Part shown: positions 7,900 to 15,340 of the stretch, in pieces
Position numbering within the stretch: the first letter of the stretch is position 1
How the letters are laid out: each line of letters begins with the position of its first letter
Assembly (NCBI GenBank): GCA_045588575.1
Contig: JAZNEJ010000020.1
Coordinates: 1-19,701 of the forward strand
Direction: 5' to 3'
Origin: RGIG5299 sp045588575
GTDB lineage: Bacteria > Bacillota > Clostridia > Oscillospirales > RGIG5299
Length of the DNA: 19,701 nucleotides
Made by a program: the position numbers and the translations under genes
Notes under the pieces: model-generated
Seen by the model: the letters and a program-made list of their open reading frames with translations, nothing else
Database searches by the model: none
What the model was told of the DNA's origin: nothing

Positions 7900-7918
7900 A
7901 TGATGAGGAGCGATTTCG

Positions 7919-8242
7919 ATGAAACTTATAATGGCTATTGTAAATAACGACGATGCTAACAGAGTTCAAAAAGCGCTTGCAACCGAAGGGTTTTCAGTAA
8001 CCAAGCTTGCAACAACCGGCGGCTTTTTAATGGCGGGTAATACCACCTTTATAGCAGGCACCGAGGATGAAAGAGTTGAGCATTTTTTTGAAATTTTACG
8101 CAAGTTTTCAAAAAGACGTCTTGAAAAAATAGAAACAATAAACATTTCCGACGGCGCTTTCATTCCGCCCACCTCAACCGAAATTATGGTTGGCGGCGCC
8201 ACCGTTTTTGTAATGAATATTGAAAGATACGAAAAAATGTAA
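7919..8242 (+). CDS. darA: Cyclic di-AMP receptor DarA (PII-like, YaaQ family)
   Basis: Small trimeric PII-like cytoplasmic protein that binds the second messenger c-di-AMP; its downstream partner is unknown in most species. At 107 residues it is usual length. The signature loop KLATTGGFLMAGNTTF (29-44) is near identical to the Bacillus form, as are the opening MKLIMAIV and the C-terminal strand VGGATVFVM (91-99), the key parts of the ligand site between subunits. ATG 7919 is preceded by GAGGAG at eight bases. In Bacillus the neighbours are tmk before and yaaR-holB after; here it follows the decarboxylase directly and leads straight to holB. It may also have its own promoter in the upstream gap. 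Confidence 0.95.
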   Translation: MKLIMAIVNNDDANRVQKALATEGFSVTKLATTGGFLMAGNTTFIAGTEDERVEHFFEILRKFSKRRLEKIETINISDGAFIPPTSTEIMVGGATVFVMNIERYEKM

Positions 8243-8270
8243 AACGGCAAAAACGCCGGAGGATTTAAAA

Positions 8271-9254
8271 ATGTCGTTAGAAGAAAATATTCTTTTAAAC
8301 GAATTGAATATTTCGCTTTTAAAAAGGATAGCTCAAACAAAAGAAATAGGAAATGCCTTTTTGTTTACAGGTCCTAAAGGCTCGGGGCGTCATTTACTTG
8401 CAAAGTTTTTTATGAAAGCGGTTATGTGTGAGCAAGGCAACCTTTGCGGAAAATGCAAATCGTGCTATCTTATAGAAAAGGGAATACATCCCGATATAGT
8501 TGAGCTTTCGTTGCAGGAGAATAAACAAAGCATAGGAGTTGAAGAGGTAAGGGCTTTTTGCACCGAGGCTTATAAAAAACCCACTGAGTCGAAATATAAG
8601 TTTTTGGTTATTGATGAATCGAAGCTTGCAAAGGTGGAAAATCAAAACGCTCTTTTAATCACCCTTGAAGAACCGCCCGAAAACACCGTTTTCATTCTTT
8701 TTGCCGAAACCAAAGAACGTTTTTTGCAAACGGTTGTTTCGAGATGTACCGTAATAACTACCGATGTAATTCCAAACGAAGAAACGGAAAAATATCTCGT
8801 TTCAAAAGGCTTTGATTCCGAAACGGCAAAAAAAGCTGCAAGGCTTTCAAACGGAATAGTGGGAAAAGCTCTTGAAATTGCAGAAAACGGTCTTTCGGAT
8901 GAAAACGTTTCTGAGATTTTAAGAAGCTTTGCAATGAAAAGTCCTTTTGCTGCTTATGAGAAGTTTACTTCTCTTTCTTTAAAGAAAAGGGAAGATATTG
9001 AGCTTGTTGCAAAAAAACTTTGCGGCGCAGCGAGAGACCTTATTGTTTATAAGACTACTAAAAATATTGAAAACACCGTTTTTTATTCCGATTCGGAAGT
9101 TATTGAAAAAGCATCGAACATTTTAAGTCTTGAAGGGCTTTATAAAATATCGGAAATTGCCGAGGAAACGGCGATTGCGGCAAGAAAAAATTGCAACGTA
9201 TCAGTTTTGGCTATAAATATGTTTATAAAAGGTTGGGAAAGTTTTAATGGTTGA
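8271..9254 (+). CDS. holB: DNA polymerase III delta-prime subunit (clamp loader)
   Basis: Clamp-loader subunit that, with delta and tau/gamma, opens and places the sliding clamp on DNA. The protein has 327 residues. The P-loop-like motif is GPKGSGRH at 34-41: the Lys is replaced by Arg40 and the Thr/Ser by His41. That would weaken ATP use, and delta-prime subunits are often non-hydrolysing. Four zinc cysteines (C53, C59, C62, C65), a Walker B-like LVIDESK (113-119) and the SRC motif (157-159), which acts on neighbouring subunits, are present. Start ATG 8271 follows GGAGG (8258-8262) by eight bases; upstream in-frame codons overlap darA without a ribosome binding site. The stop overlaps the ricT start by eight bases. 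Confidence 0.93.
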   Translation: MSLEENILLNELNISLLKRIAQTKEIGNAFLFTGPKGSGRHLLAKFFMKAVMCEQGNLCGKCKSCYLIEKGIHPDIVELSLQENKQSIGVEEVRAFCTEAYKKPTESKYKFLVIDESKLAKVENQNALLITLEEPPENTVFILFAETKERFLQTVVSRCTVITTDVIPNEETEKYLVSKGFDSETAKKAARLSNGIVGKALEIAENGLSDENVSEILRSFAMKSPFAAYEKFTSLSLKKREDIELVAKKLCGAARDLIVYKTTKNIENTVFYSDSEVIEKASNILSLEGLYKISEIAEETAIAARKNCNVSVLAINMFIKGWESFNG

Positions 9255-10122
9255 AGTAGTAGGAATATCCTTTAAAAAATCGGGCAAGGTTTATTACTTT
9301 GCTCCCGGAGAAATAAAAATTGAAAAAGGCTCACACGTAATAGTTGAAACGGCAAGAGGTCTTGAATTCGGCTATGTTTCTTTGGGAAACACTTTTGTTG
9401 ATGAACAAAAAATAGTTGCTCCTTTAAAAAAGGTTATAAGAATAGCAACGGAAAAAGACGTTCAAAACGATAAGGCTAACCGTGAAAAAGAGAAAGACGC
9501 CTTTGGTGTTTGCGAGGAAAAGATAAAGAAGCATAATTTGGATATGAAACTCGTTGACGTTGAATATACCTTCGACGGCAGTAAAATTCTTTTCTATTTC
9601 ACCGCCGACGGAAGAGTTGATTTCAGAGAGCTTGTTAAAGACCTTGCATCTGCCTTTCGCACGAGAATTGAGCTTCGTCAAATCGGCGTTAGAGATGAAA
9701 GCAAAATGCTCGGCGGCGTTGGAATTTGCGGTCAGGCATATTGCTGTGCGAGATTTTTAAGCGATTTTCAACCTGTTTCAATAAAAATGGCGAAAGAACA
9801 GGGACTTTCGCTTAATCCCACCAAAATATCGGGCGCTTGCGGAAGACTTATGTGTTGCCTTAAATACGAACAGGAAGCCTATGAGGATTTAATAAGAAAA
9901 ACTCCCAAGCAGGGCGCAATTGTAAAAACACCCGACGGCGAAGGCGTTGTTGTTGACGTAAATATTTTAAGAGGACGCTTAAAGGTTAAACTTAAAAGCG
10001 ATTTACCCGATGCCGCTCCCAAGGAATATTGCAGAAAACAGTTAAGCGTTATAAAAGAAGGCAAAATGATTAAAGAAGAAAAAATAGATTTTGATGAATT
10101 AAAAAAGCTTGAAGATAAATAA
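9247..10122 (+). CDS. ricT: RicT/YaaT, PSP1-domain protein of the Y-complex
   Basis: PSP1 C-terminal domain protein. In Bacillus, RicT joins RicA and RicF in an iron-sulfur complex that supports RNase Y maturation of transcripts and helps biofilm, competence and sporulation decisions. The protein has 291 residues. Two C-x4-CC motifs, C161/C166/C167 and C198/C203/C204, frame the conserved core (GVGICGQAYCC... GACGRLMCC) and are likely metal ligands. The C-terminal tail is charged. Its ATG lies inside the end of holB with an eight-base overlap and no strong ribosome binding site, so it is probably translationally coupled. It is last in the unit and is followed directly by a terminator; the Bacillus neighbours yabA and rsmI are not here. 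Confidence 0.95.
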   Translation: MVEVVGISFKKSGKVYYFAPGEIKIEKGSHVIVETARGLEFGYVSLGNTFVDEQKIVAPLKKVIRIATEKDVQNDKANREKEKDAFGVCEEKIKKHNLDMKLVDVEYTFDGSKILFYFTADGRVDFRELVKDLASAFRTRIELRQIGVRDESKMLGGVGICGQAYCCARFLSDFQPVSIKMAKEQGLSLNPTKISGACGRLMCCLKYEQEAYEDLIRKTPKQGAIVKTPDGEGVVVDVNILRGRLKVKLKSDLPDAAPKEYCRKQLSVIKEGKMIKEEKIDFDELKKLEDK

Positions 10123-10124
10123 AG

Positions 10125-10152
10125 AAAGAACACGGCTCTTGCCGTGTTCTTT
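10125..10152. terminator. Intrinsic terminator after ricT, likely bidirectional
   Basis: A perfect 12-bp stem (10125-10136 with 10141-10152) has the tetraloop TCTT. It is GC-rich at the top and A/T-rich at the base. A T-rich stretch follows on the plus strand and TTTCTTTATTT on the minus strand, so it can serve both ricT and the convergent gene ending at 10156. Confidence 0.9.
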
Positions 10153-10155
10153 TAT

Positions 10156-10923
10156 TTAAATAAGTCTTTCCTTTATTTTAAGACCGTGTCGGTTTGCAAG
10201 CTCAATTGCGGCTTTTAACGAGGTCTCCTCGGCAACTGCATCGGCCCAATGGGCATCACAACCTATAACAACCTCATTCCCAACCTCTGCGGCAATTTTA
10301 AAAAATCTGTCGGAAGGGTAAATTTTATTAACCATAAGCCCTAACATATTTATCTCAAGAGGAATATTAAGCTCCTTTGCTTTTTCGCAAAGCTTTTGCA
10401 TATATTTGCGGTAAATTTTGTCGTCGCCCGTAAAATTTGCAATATCGGGATGTGCGAAATATAAAAATTTTCCGGTGGATAACGCTTCGGTCATTTGGTC
10501 AACATAGCATGCCAAATAAGACTCTTTGTCGCTTGGCAAGGCGGGAAGCTCGGTGCAGTGCGCTTCTTCGTTTCCTAAAGCGTGCTGACCCAAAATAAGA
10601 TAATCGTAGCCGTAATTACCTATATGGTCTAAAAGCCTTGAAAAATATTTTGGATAATATTCCGCTTCGTAACCTATGAGTATTTTAATTTTATCTTTGT
10701 ATTCTTCCTTCAAAGCGGAAAGAGTGGCAACGTAATCCTCCGCTTGCTCGGGACGCATTCTGAAGGTTGAATAATAGTCGCCGTCGAAAAAATACGGTGT
10801 ATGGTCGGAAAAACCGAGGGTGTCAAGTCCTCTTGCAATTGCCGTTTCTATATAATCGCGCTCGGAATCGGAGGCGTGATTGCATCTTATCGTATGTGTG
10901 TGATAGTTTGCTTTCATTTTCAT
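10156..10923 (-). CDS. PHP-domain phosphatase, histidinol-phosphatase (HisK) type
   Basis: PHP-superfamily metal-dependent phosphoesterase, closest by motif to the HisK-type histidinol phosphatase. The protein has 255 residues. Metal ligands are in family order: H8 and H10 (YHTHT), H16, H41 (FSDHTP), a Glu near 86-88 (GYEAEY), H114 (ILGQH), H158 (AHPD), and D223 with H225 (GCDAH). No other histidine biosynthesis gene is near, so the substrate may differ. ATG 10923 is preceded by TAGGA; a second ATG two codons in is possible. It lies downstream of the LRR gene, separated only by a hairpin that could end or attenuate transcription into it. No clear promoter is visible in the gap. Confidence 0.85.
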   Translation of the reverse strand: MKMKANYHTHTIRCNHASDSERDYIETAIARGLDTLGFSDHTPYFFDGDYYSTFRMRPEQAEDYVATLSALKEEYKDKIKILIGYEAEYYPKYFSRLLDHIGNYGYDYLILGQHALGNEEAHCTELPALPSDKESYLACYVDQMTEALSTGKFLYFAHPDIANFTGDDKIYRKYMQKLCEKAKELNIPLEINMLGLMVNKIYPSDRFFKIAAEVGNEVVIGCDAHWADAVAEETSLKAAIELANRHGLKIKERLI

Positions 10924-10937
10924 AGCTTTTTCCTATA

Positions 10938-10973
10938 AAAGAGATTGCCCATTAAATAATGAGCAATCTCTTT
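10938..10973 (-). terminator. Hairpin between the LRR gene and the PHP gene (terminator or attenuator)
   Basis: Stem 10938-10948 with 10963-10973 (11 bp), then a C/A mismatch (10949/10962) and four more pairs (10950-10953 with 10958-10961) closing the loop AAAT. On the minus strand it is followed by only four T residues and then, a few bases later, by the ribosome binding site of the PHP gene. It may therefore be a leaky terminator. Confidence 0.65.
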
Positions 10974-10982
10974 ATATAATTG

Positions 10983-12833
10983 TTATTTAATTATTTTAAT
11001 AGAAGTTGAATTTTCAAAGTCGGCAAACGAAAGGGCAGAGCAGCCTTTGCAATAGATTGCATCAAGCGAGCTGTTACCGGAAAGTGCCGCAATTGAAGTA
11101 AGCGTTTTAACGTTAATTATCTTCAAATATCTCATTTGTGAAGATGCCGCAATGGGAGTAATATCGGTAAAATCGTTTTCCACTGCGAAAATATCGGAAG
11201 AAGCGCTTGAATTTGAGAGGTCGAGTGTAGCTGCGTTGATAGATGCGAATTCACTTAAATCTCCAATACCGCAGTTTTGAACGGTGAGCGTATCGAAATT
11301 ACAGCTTTGAAGCGGAGCAAACGAAGAAATTAAGTTAAAGCTTAAATCTAAGGTTTTAAGCTTTGCCTTATTTGCGAGAGCTGTTATCGAGTCGATGTTG
11401 TTTCTTGCGAGATTAAGAGTTTTGAGATTACTCAAGGAACCGAGTGCGTTAATTGTTGTAATACCGTTTCCTGCAAGATTAAGCGACGTGAGGTTCGTTA
11501 AGCCACCCAGTGTTCCAACTTCCGTTATGGAGTTATAAGAAAGATTAAGCTCGGTAAGGCCTGTGAGCGATTTAATGGGTGCAACCGACTGAATGTTGTT
11601 ATAAGCAACGCTTAATTTCTTTAGAGCAGTGTTAGATTGGAAAACCGAGAGTGAGGTAAGAGCATTTTCGTCTAAAATTGCTGTTTGAAGGCTCTGAAGA
11701 CGGCTTATTGCTTTACCCGATGTTATAAAGTTGGTTGAAACGTCTAAATAAATAAGGCTTTTTGCATTACATATTGAAGAAAAGATATTTTCTGAAATTC
11801 CGCAATTCTTCAAGGTGAGATGAGTGAGAAGGGGAAGACGTGTGAAATCGCAGAAGGTTTTTATTTCCGTTTCGTTTTCAATATAAAGCGAAGTTAAATT
11901 TTTAAAGTTGTAAAGGTCCTCAAGAGTGGTTATAGAGCCGGTGCCGCTATAAACCGAAGAGTCTATTTCGGTTATGAGAGCTAAGTCGGAATAGGTTACA
12001 GAGGAAACCTTTTTATTAAGAGCCGCCGCAACTATTTTGCCAAGCTTTGCATCGGCAAAAATGTATTTTTTCGAGGGGTCGTTAAAATTATAATCAACTG
12101 CCGAAACCGAGCTTATAAGATGTTCGGAGTTTATTGCAATTGCTTTTATTGTAAAGCTGTCAGGGAAAGAAGTAATATCAATTGGCGCTTCATACTTTAA
12201 CGAATTCATCGTGGGGGTTGTGCCGTCGGTTGTGTAATAGATAGTTGCACCTTCGTCGGAGGTGAGCGTAATTTCGGTGAATTTTCCGCTTTGATTTGCG
12301 GGCGGAGTTATTAAAACCGCCTTGGGAGATGCTTCGGAAATTTTCGTTTTAACCGAAACGCTGGTTATTGCATCGGAAATCGATTGAGCCTTTTCAATTT
12401 GATGGTTTCTTACGTAATAACCTATGAGGAAAGCGGAATATTTATATTCGTTGGGTGAAAGAATAGTACCCTTGCTTATAGTGTCTAAAAGAGCGGATTC
12501 GTTATCGGTTTCTTCATAACACTTTGCAAGCATAAGACGGTATTCCGCATTTGATTCGTCAAGCGAAACCGCTTCCGAAAAGCTGTCGAGCGCAGAGGCG
12601 AATCTGCCTTCCTCAAAGTAAACCATACCTTGATTGTAAGCGCTTTGAGCCGCTGAATTTGTTCCTGCGAAAAGACCTGAAATAAAAATTATTCCGAAAA
12701 ACAGCGTAACGGTTATTGAAAAGGAAACAATACCGCGGAAAAATGCCGAAACATTGGTTTTTTCCTTGTTCGGCTTTTTCTTTTTCTTTAAATTTTTAAT
12801 ATCTAATTTGTTTGAAGAAGAGGATTCTGCCAT
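10983..12833 (-). CDS. Membrane-anchored TPR / chitobiase-like / leucine-rich repeat protein
   Basis: Multi-domain surface protein of 616 residues, not a named gene. A Lys-rich cytoplasmic start (16-25) precedes one membrane helix (about 35-56), so the remainder should face outside. Next come a TPR-like region (about 60-150; MVYFEEGRFASALDSFSEAV is a classic TPR unit) and a chitobiase/beta-hexosaminidase C-terminal-type domain (about 174-250, ATIYYTTDGTTPT). Then come internalin-like leucine-rich repeats (about 280-600, e.g. LTELNLSYNSIT and LTSLNLAGNGIT). Such parts bind proteins or glycans. ATG 12833 has AAGGTGA five bases upstream and starts 13 bases after the citrate synthase stop, so the two are co-transcribed. 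Function beyond surface binding is unknown. Confidence 0.88.
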   Translation of the reverse strand: MAESSSSNKLDIKNLKKKKKPNKEKTNVSAFFRGIVSFSITVTLFFGIIFISGLFAGTNSAAQSAYNQGMVYFEEGRFASALDSFSEAVSLDESNAEYRLMLAKCYEETDNESALLDTISKGTILSPNEYKYSAFLIGYYVRNHQIEKAQSISDAITSVSVKTKISEASPKAVLITPPANQSGKFTEITLTSDEGATIYYTTDGTTPTMNSLKYEAPIDITSFPDSFTIKAIAINSEHLISSVSAVDYNFNDPSKKYIFADAKLGKIVAAALNKKVSSVTYSDLALITEIDSSVYSGTGSITTLEDLYNFKNLTSLYIENETEIKTFCDFTRLPLLTHLTLKNCGISENIFSSICNAKSLIYLDVSTNFITSGKAISRLQSLQTAILDENALTSLSVFQSNTALKKLSVAYNNIQSVAPIKSLTGLTELNLSYNSITEVGTLGGLTNLTSLNLAGNGITTINALGSLSNLKTLNLARNNIDSITALANKAKLKTLDLSFNLISSFAPLQSCNFDTLTVQNCGIGDLSEFASINAATLDLSNSSASSDIFAVENDFTDITPIAASSQMRYLKIINVKTLTSIAALSGNSSLDAIYCKGCSALSFADFENSTSIKIIK

Positions 12834-12846
12834 TAAATCACCTTAT

Positions 12847-14205
12847 TTATCTTCTTGTTTTGAGAGGCGTGTAATGAATGGGGGTTGCAATGCTCTTATA
12901 TGCGGGACGGATGATTCTTCCGCTTGTGGTAAGCTCTTCCAAACGGTGAGCACACCAGCCGGTTATACGGGCGAGAGCAAACATGGGAGTATAAAGCTCC
13001 TCGGGAATGCCGAGCATTTTGTAAACAAAGCCCGAATACATATCGACATTTGCCGAGATTTGCTTGGAATTCTTTTTATGTTTTGCAAAGATATGGGGAG
13101 TAAGTCTTTCAACAAGCTCAATGAGCATAATTTCATCTTTAAAGCCTTCTTTGTCGGCGGCAAGATGCTCTGCGAAGCGTTTGAGAATTAAAGCGCGCGG
13201 GTCGCTTAATGTGTAAACCGCGTGGCCCATACCGTAGATGAGGCCCGAACGGTCGCCTGCTTCCTTGCGGATGATTTTTTCGAGGTAATCGGTAACTTCT
13301 TCCTCGTCGGCCCAATTTTTAACGTTTTTCTTGATATCTTCCATCATTTCGCAAACCTTTATGTTTGCGCCGCCGTGCTTGGGACCTTTAAGCGAGTTAA
13401 TTGCACCCGAAATTGCGCCGTAAATATCGGTGCCCGAAGAGGTTAAAACTCTGGTGGTAAAGGTGGAGTTGTTGCCGCCGCCATGCTCTGCGTGAAGGAG
13501 CAAGCAGGTATCGAGAAGCTTAACCTCTTCATCGCTGTAACCTTCTTCGCCTCTTATGAGAGAGAGGAAAGCCTCGGCAATGGATTTGTTGGGAGAGGTT
13601 AAAGCAAAATCGCTCGGAACGGGCTTGCCGGTGTTATTAAGATAAACTGCGGCAATTATTGCGGGAACCTTTGCAATAAGCTCAACGCTTTGGCGGATTG
13701 AGTTTTCAAGAGAGGTATCGTTTGCTTTATCGTCATAAGGGAAAAGGCTTAAAACCGAGGAAGAAAGCTTGTTCATATAATCGGTGGTTTTGCTGCCTTT
13801 AATTACGGAATCAACAAAGCCGTCGGGTAAGCGGCTGGCATCAAAGAGTATGCTCTTGAATCTTTCCAACTGAACGGCGGAGGGAAGCTTTCCAAAAAGC
13901 AAAAGATAAGCCGTTTCTTCAAAACCGAAGCGATTATCTGCGGTAATGCCGTTTACAATGTCGGCAATGTTTATGCCGCGGTAGGTAAGCTCGCCGTCAC
14001 GCGCTTTCTTTTCACCTTCGTCAACGATATAACCGTGAACGTTGCATATTTTGGTAAGACCTGCAACAACGCCGGTGCCGTCGCTGTTACGAAGACCTCT
14101 TTTAACGTCTATTATTGAATAATAGGAGTTGTCGAAATTGCTGTATCTCTGATATCTTGATACAACCTCTTCCGAAAAAATTTTGTATTGTTTTTTTGTT
14201 GTCAT
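12847..14205 (-). CDS. gltA: Citrate synthase
   Basis: Condenses oxaloacetate and acetyl-CoA to citrate, the entry of the (here perhaps partial) TCA path toward 2-oxoglutarate and glutamate. The protein has 452 residues, the length of the clostridial branch. Active-site blocks are intact: HAEHGGGNNS (238-247), KGPKHGGAN with H277, GMGHAVYTLSDPRA with H328, the catalytic Asp388 in NVDMYSG, and RPAY near 433-436. A 2-methylcitrate synthase role cannot be excluded. ATG 14205 has AGGATGTGA upstream. It has its own strong promoter at 14228-14256 and shares its transcript with the LRR gene. Neither aconitase nor isocitrate dehydrogenase is in the window. Confidence 0.95.
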   Translation of the reverse strand: MTTKKQYKIFSEEVVSRYQRYSNFDNSYYSIIDVKRGLRNSDGTGVVAGLTKICNVHGYIVDEGEKKARDGELTYRGINIADIVNGITADNRFGFEETAYLLLFGKLPSAVQLERFKSILFDASRLPDGFVDSVIKGSKTTDYMNKLSSSVLSLFPYDDKANDTSLENSIRQSVELIAKVPAIIAAVYLNNTGKPVPSDFALTSPNKSIAEAFLSLIRGEEGYSDEEVKLLDTCLLLHAEHGGGNNSTFTTRVLTSSGTDIYGAISGAINSLKGPKHGGANIKVCEMMEDIKKNVKNWADEEEVTDYLEKIIRKEAGDRSGLIYGMGHAVYTLSDPRALILKRFAEHLAADKEGFKDEIMLIELVERLTPHIFAKHKKNSKQISANVDMYSGFVYKMLGIPEELYTPMFALARITGWCAHRLEELTTSGRIIRPAYKSIATPIHYTPLKTRR

Positions 14206-14227
14206 TATAATTCACATCCTGACATAT

Positions 14228-14256
14228 ATATTATTATATTTTTTGAAAATAGTCAA
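14228..14256 (-). promoter_or_regulatory. SigA promoter of the citrate synthase unit
   Basis: On the minus strand, TTGACT (14251-14256), a 17-base spacer and TAATAT (14228-14233). The start would be near 14221, leaving a short leader that just contains the AGGATG ribosome binding site. Confidence 0.72.
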
Positions 14257-14261
14257 GTACA

Positions 14262-14289
14262 AAATAGAAAGAGTTAATAAACATTTAAT
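14262..14289 (+). promoter_or_regulatory. Weak sigma-E-like promoter candidate before spoIID
   Basis: CATTTAAT (14282-14289) matches six of eight positions of the sigma-E -10 (CATACAmT). AAATAGA 13 bases upstream matches only four of seven of kmATATT. spoIID belongs to the sigma-E regulon in Bacillus, which makes the position sensible, but the match itself is poor in this AT-rich gap. Confidence 0.28.
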
Positions 14290-14325
14290 AATAAGAGCTT
14301 AAAAATAAACGGGAGGAAACGAAAA

Positions 14326-15279
14326 ATGAGAGCAAAAAGAATTATTTCAGTGTTTTTGGCGGCCTCAATACCGCTTCTTTTTATTCCTTATTTTTTTGCA
14401 TCTGCGGCATCTGTTAACAGACCCGAAATGAAAACGGCAAGCAGCACGGTTGAGGTTTTTAATACTAAAATTTCGCAAAAATCCGAAATGACGCTTTTTG
14501 ATTATATATGCGGTGTTTTGGCAGCGGAAATGCCTGCACTTTATCACGAAGAGGCCCTAAAAGCGCAGGCGGTTGCGGCATTTACATATTCGCTCAGAAG
14601 AATGAATTCGAGCGCCGAAAGCCACGACGGCGCAAGCGTTTGCACAAGCTCATCGCATTGTTCTGCTTTTTTAACGGTGGAGGAACAGAAAAACCGTTGG
14701 GGTGTTGATTTTGAAAAATACCGAAAAAAGATTGAAGCTGCCGTTACCGAGGTTTTAGGCAAAGCAATTTGCTATAACGGCAAGCCGATAGATGCTCTTT
14801 ATTTTGCAAGGTCCTCAGGAAAAACCGAGGATGCTTCGGAGGTTTGGGGAAACTCCGTTCCTTATCTCGTTTCGGTTGACAGCTCGGTTGATAAATCGGG
14901 CGACGGCTTTGAAAAAGAAATAAGCTATACTGAAGCGGAGTTTAAAGAAATTATAAAAGCGGCTTATCCCGATGTGAAATTTACGAAAAACAACGCGGAA
15001 ATTACAGAAAGAACCGCATCAAACGGAGTTAGAAAAGCCGAGATTTTCGGAGTAACTCTTTCGGGTAAAGAGCTTCGTTCAAAATTTAAATTATCTTCAA
15101 CCGATTTTGAAGTAAACCTTGCAAACGGCGTTTTGACCTTTATTTGCAAAGGAAAGGGACACCGAGTGGGCATGAGCCAATACGGAGCAAACGTTATGGC
15201 GCAAATGGGCTATGATTGGCAGGAAATTATAAAGCATTACTACACCGGAGTAACAATAGAAGAATACCGAATAAAGTAA
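14326..15279 (+). CDS. spoIID: Stage II sporulation protein D, peptidoglycan lytic transglycosylase
   Basis: Mother-cell membrane enzyme that cuts septal peptidoglycan to drive engulfment of the forespore. The protein has 317 residues. An N-terminal signal anchor covers about residues 5-29 (IISVFLAASIPLLFIPYFFASAA). LAAEMPALYHEEALKAQAVA carries the catalytic Glu68. CTSSSHC (C106, H111, C112) matches the zinc-binding motif of clostridial SpoIID. The C-terminal block GHRVGMSQYGANVMAQMGY and HYYTGV are SpoIID signatures. ATG 14326 has GGGAGGA upstream. The spoIIQ-like gene follows by 61 bases, the common clostridial order, and the two products work together during engulfment. Confidence 0.95.
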   Translation: MRAKRIISVFLAASIPLLFIPYFFASAASVNRPEMKTASSTVEVFNTKISQKSEMTLFDYICGVLAAEMPALYHEEALKAQAVAAFTYSLRRMNSSAESHDGASVCTSSSHCSAFLTVEEQKNRWGVDFEKYRKKIEAAVTEVLGKAICYNGKPIDALYFARSSGKTEDASEVWGNSVPYLVSVDSSVDKSGDGFEKEISYTEAEFKEIIKAAYPDVKFTKNNAEITERTASNGVRKAEIFGVTLSGKELRSKFKLSSTDFEVNLANGVLTFICKGKGHRVGMSQYGANVMAQMGYDWQEIIKHYYTGVTIEEYRIK

Positions 15280-15300
15280 AAGGAATAAAATTTGAAAAAA

Positions 15301-15331
15301 CCGTTAAAAATATAGACAAATATTTTAACGG
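15301..15331 (+). promoter_or_regulatory. Intercistronic hairpin abutting the spoIIQ-like ribosome binding site
   Basis: CCGTTAAAA (15301-15309) pairs with TTTTAACGG (15323-15331). After one bulged A (15310), TAT/ATA adds three more pairs, leaving the loop AGACAA. The last two G residues are also the first two bases of the GGAGGA ribosome binding site (15330-15335). There is no T-tract, so it is not a terminator. It could slow translation or protect mRNA. Confidence 0.55.
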
Positions 15332-15340
15332 AGGAAGAAA

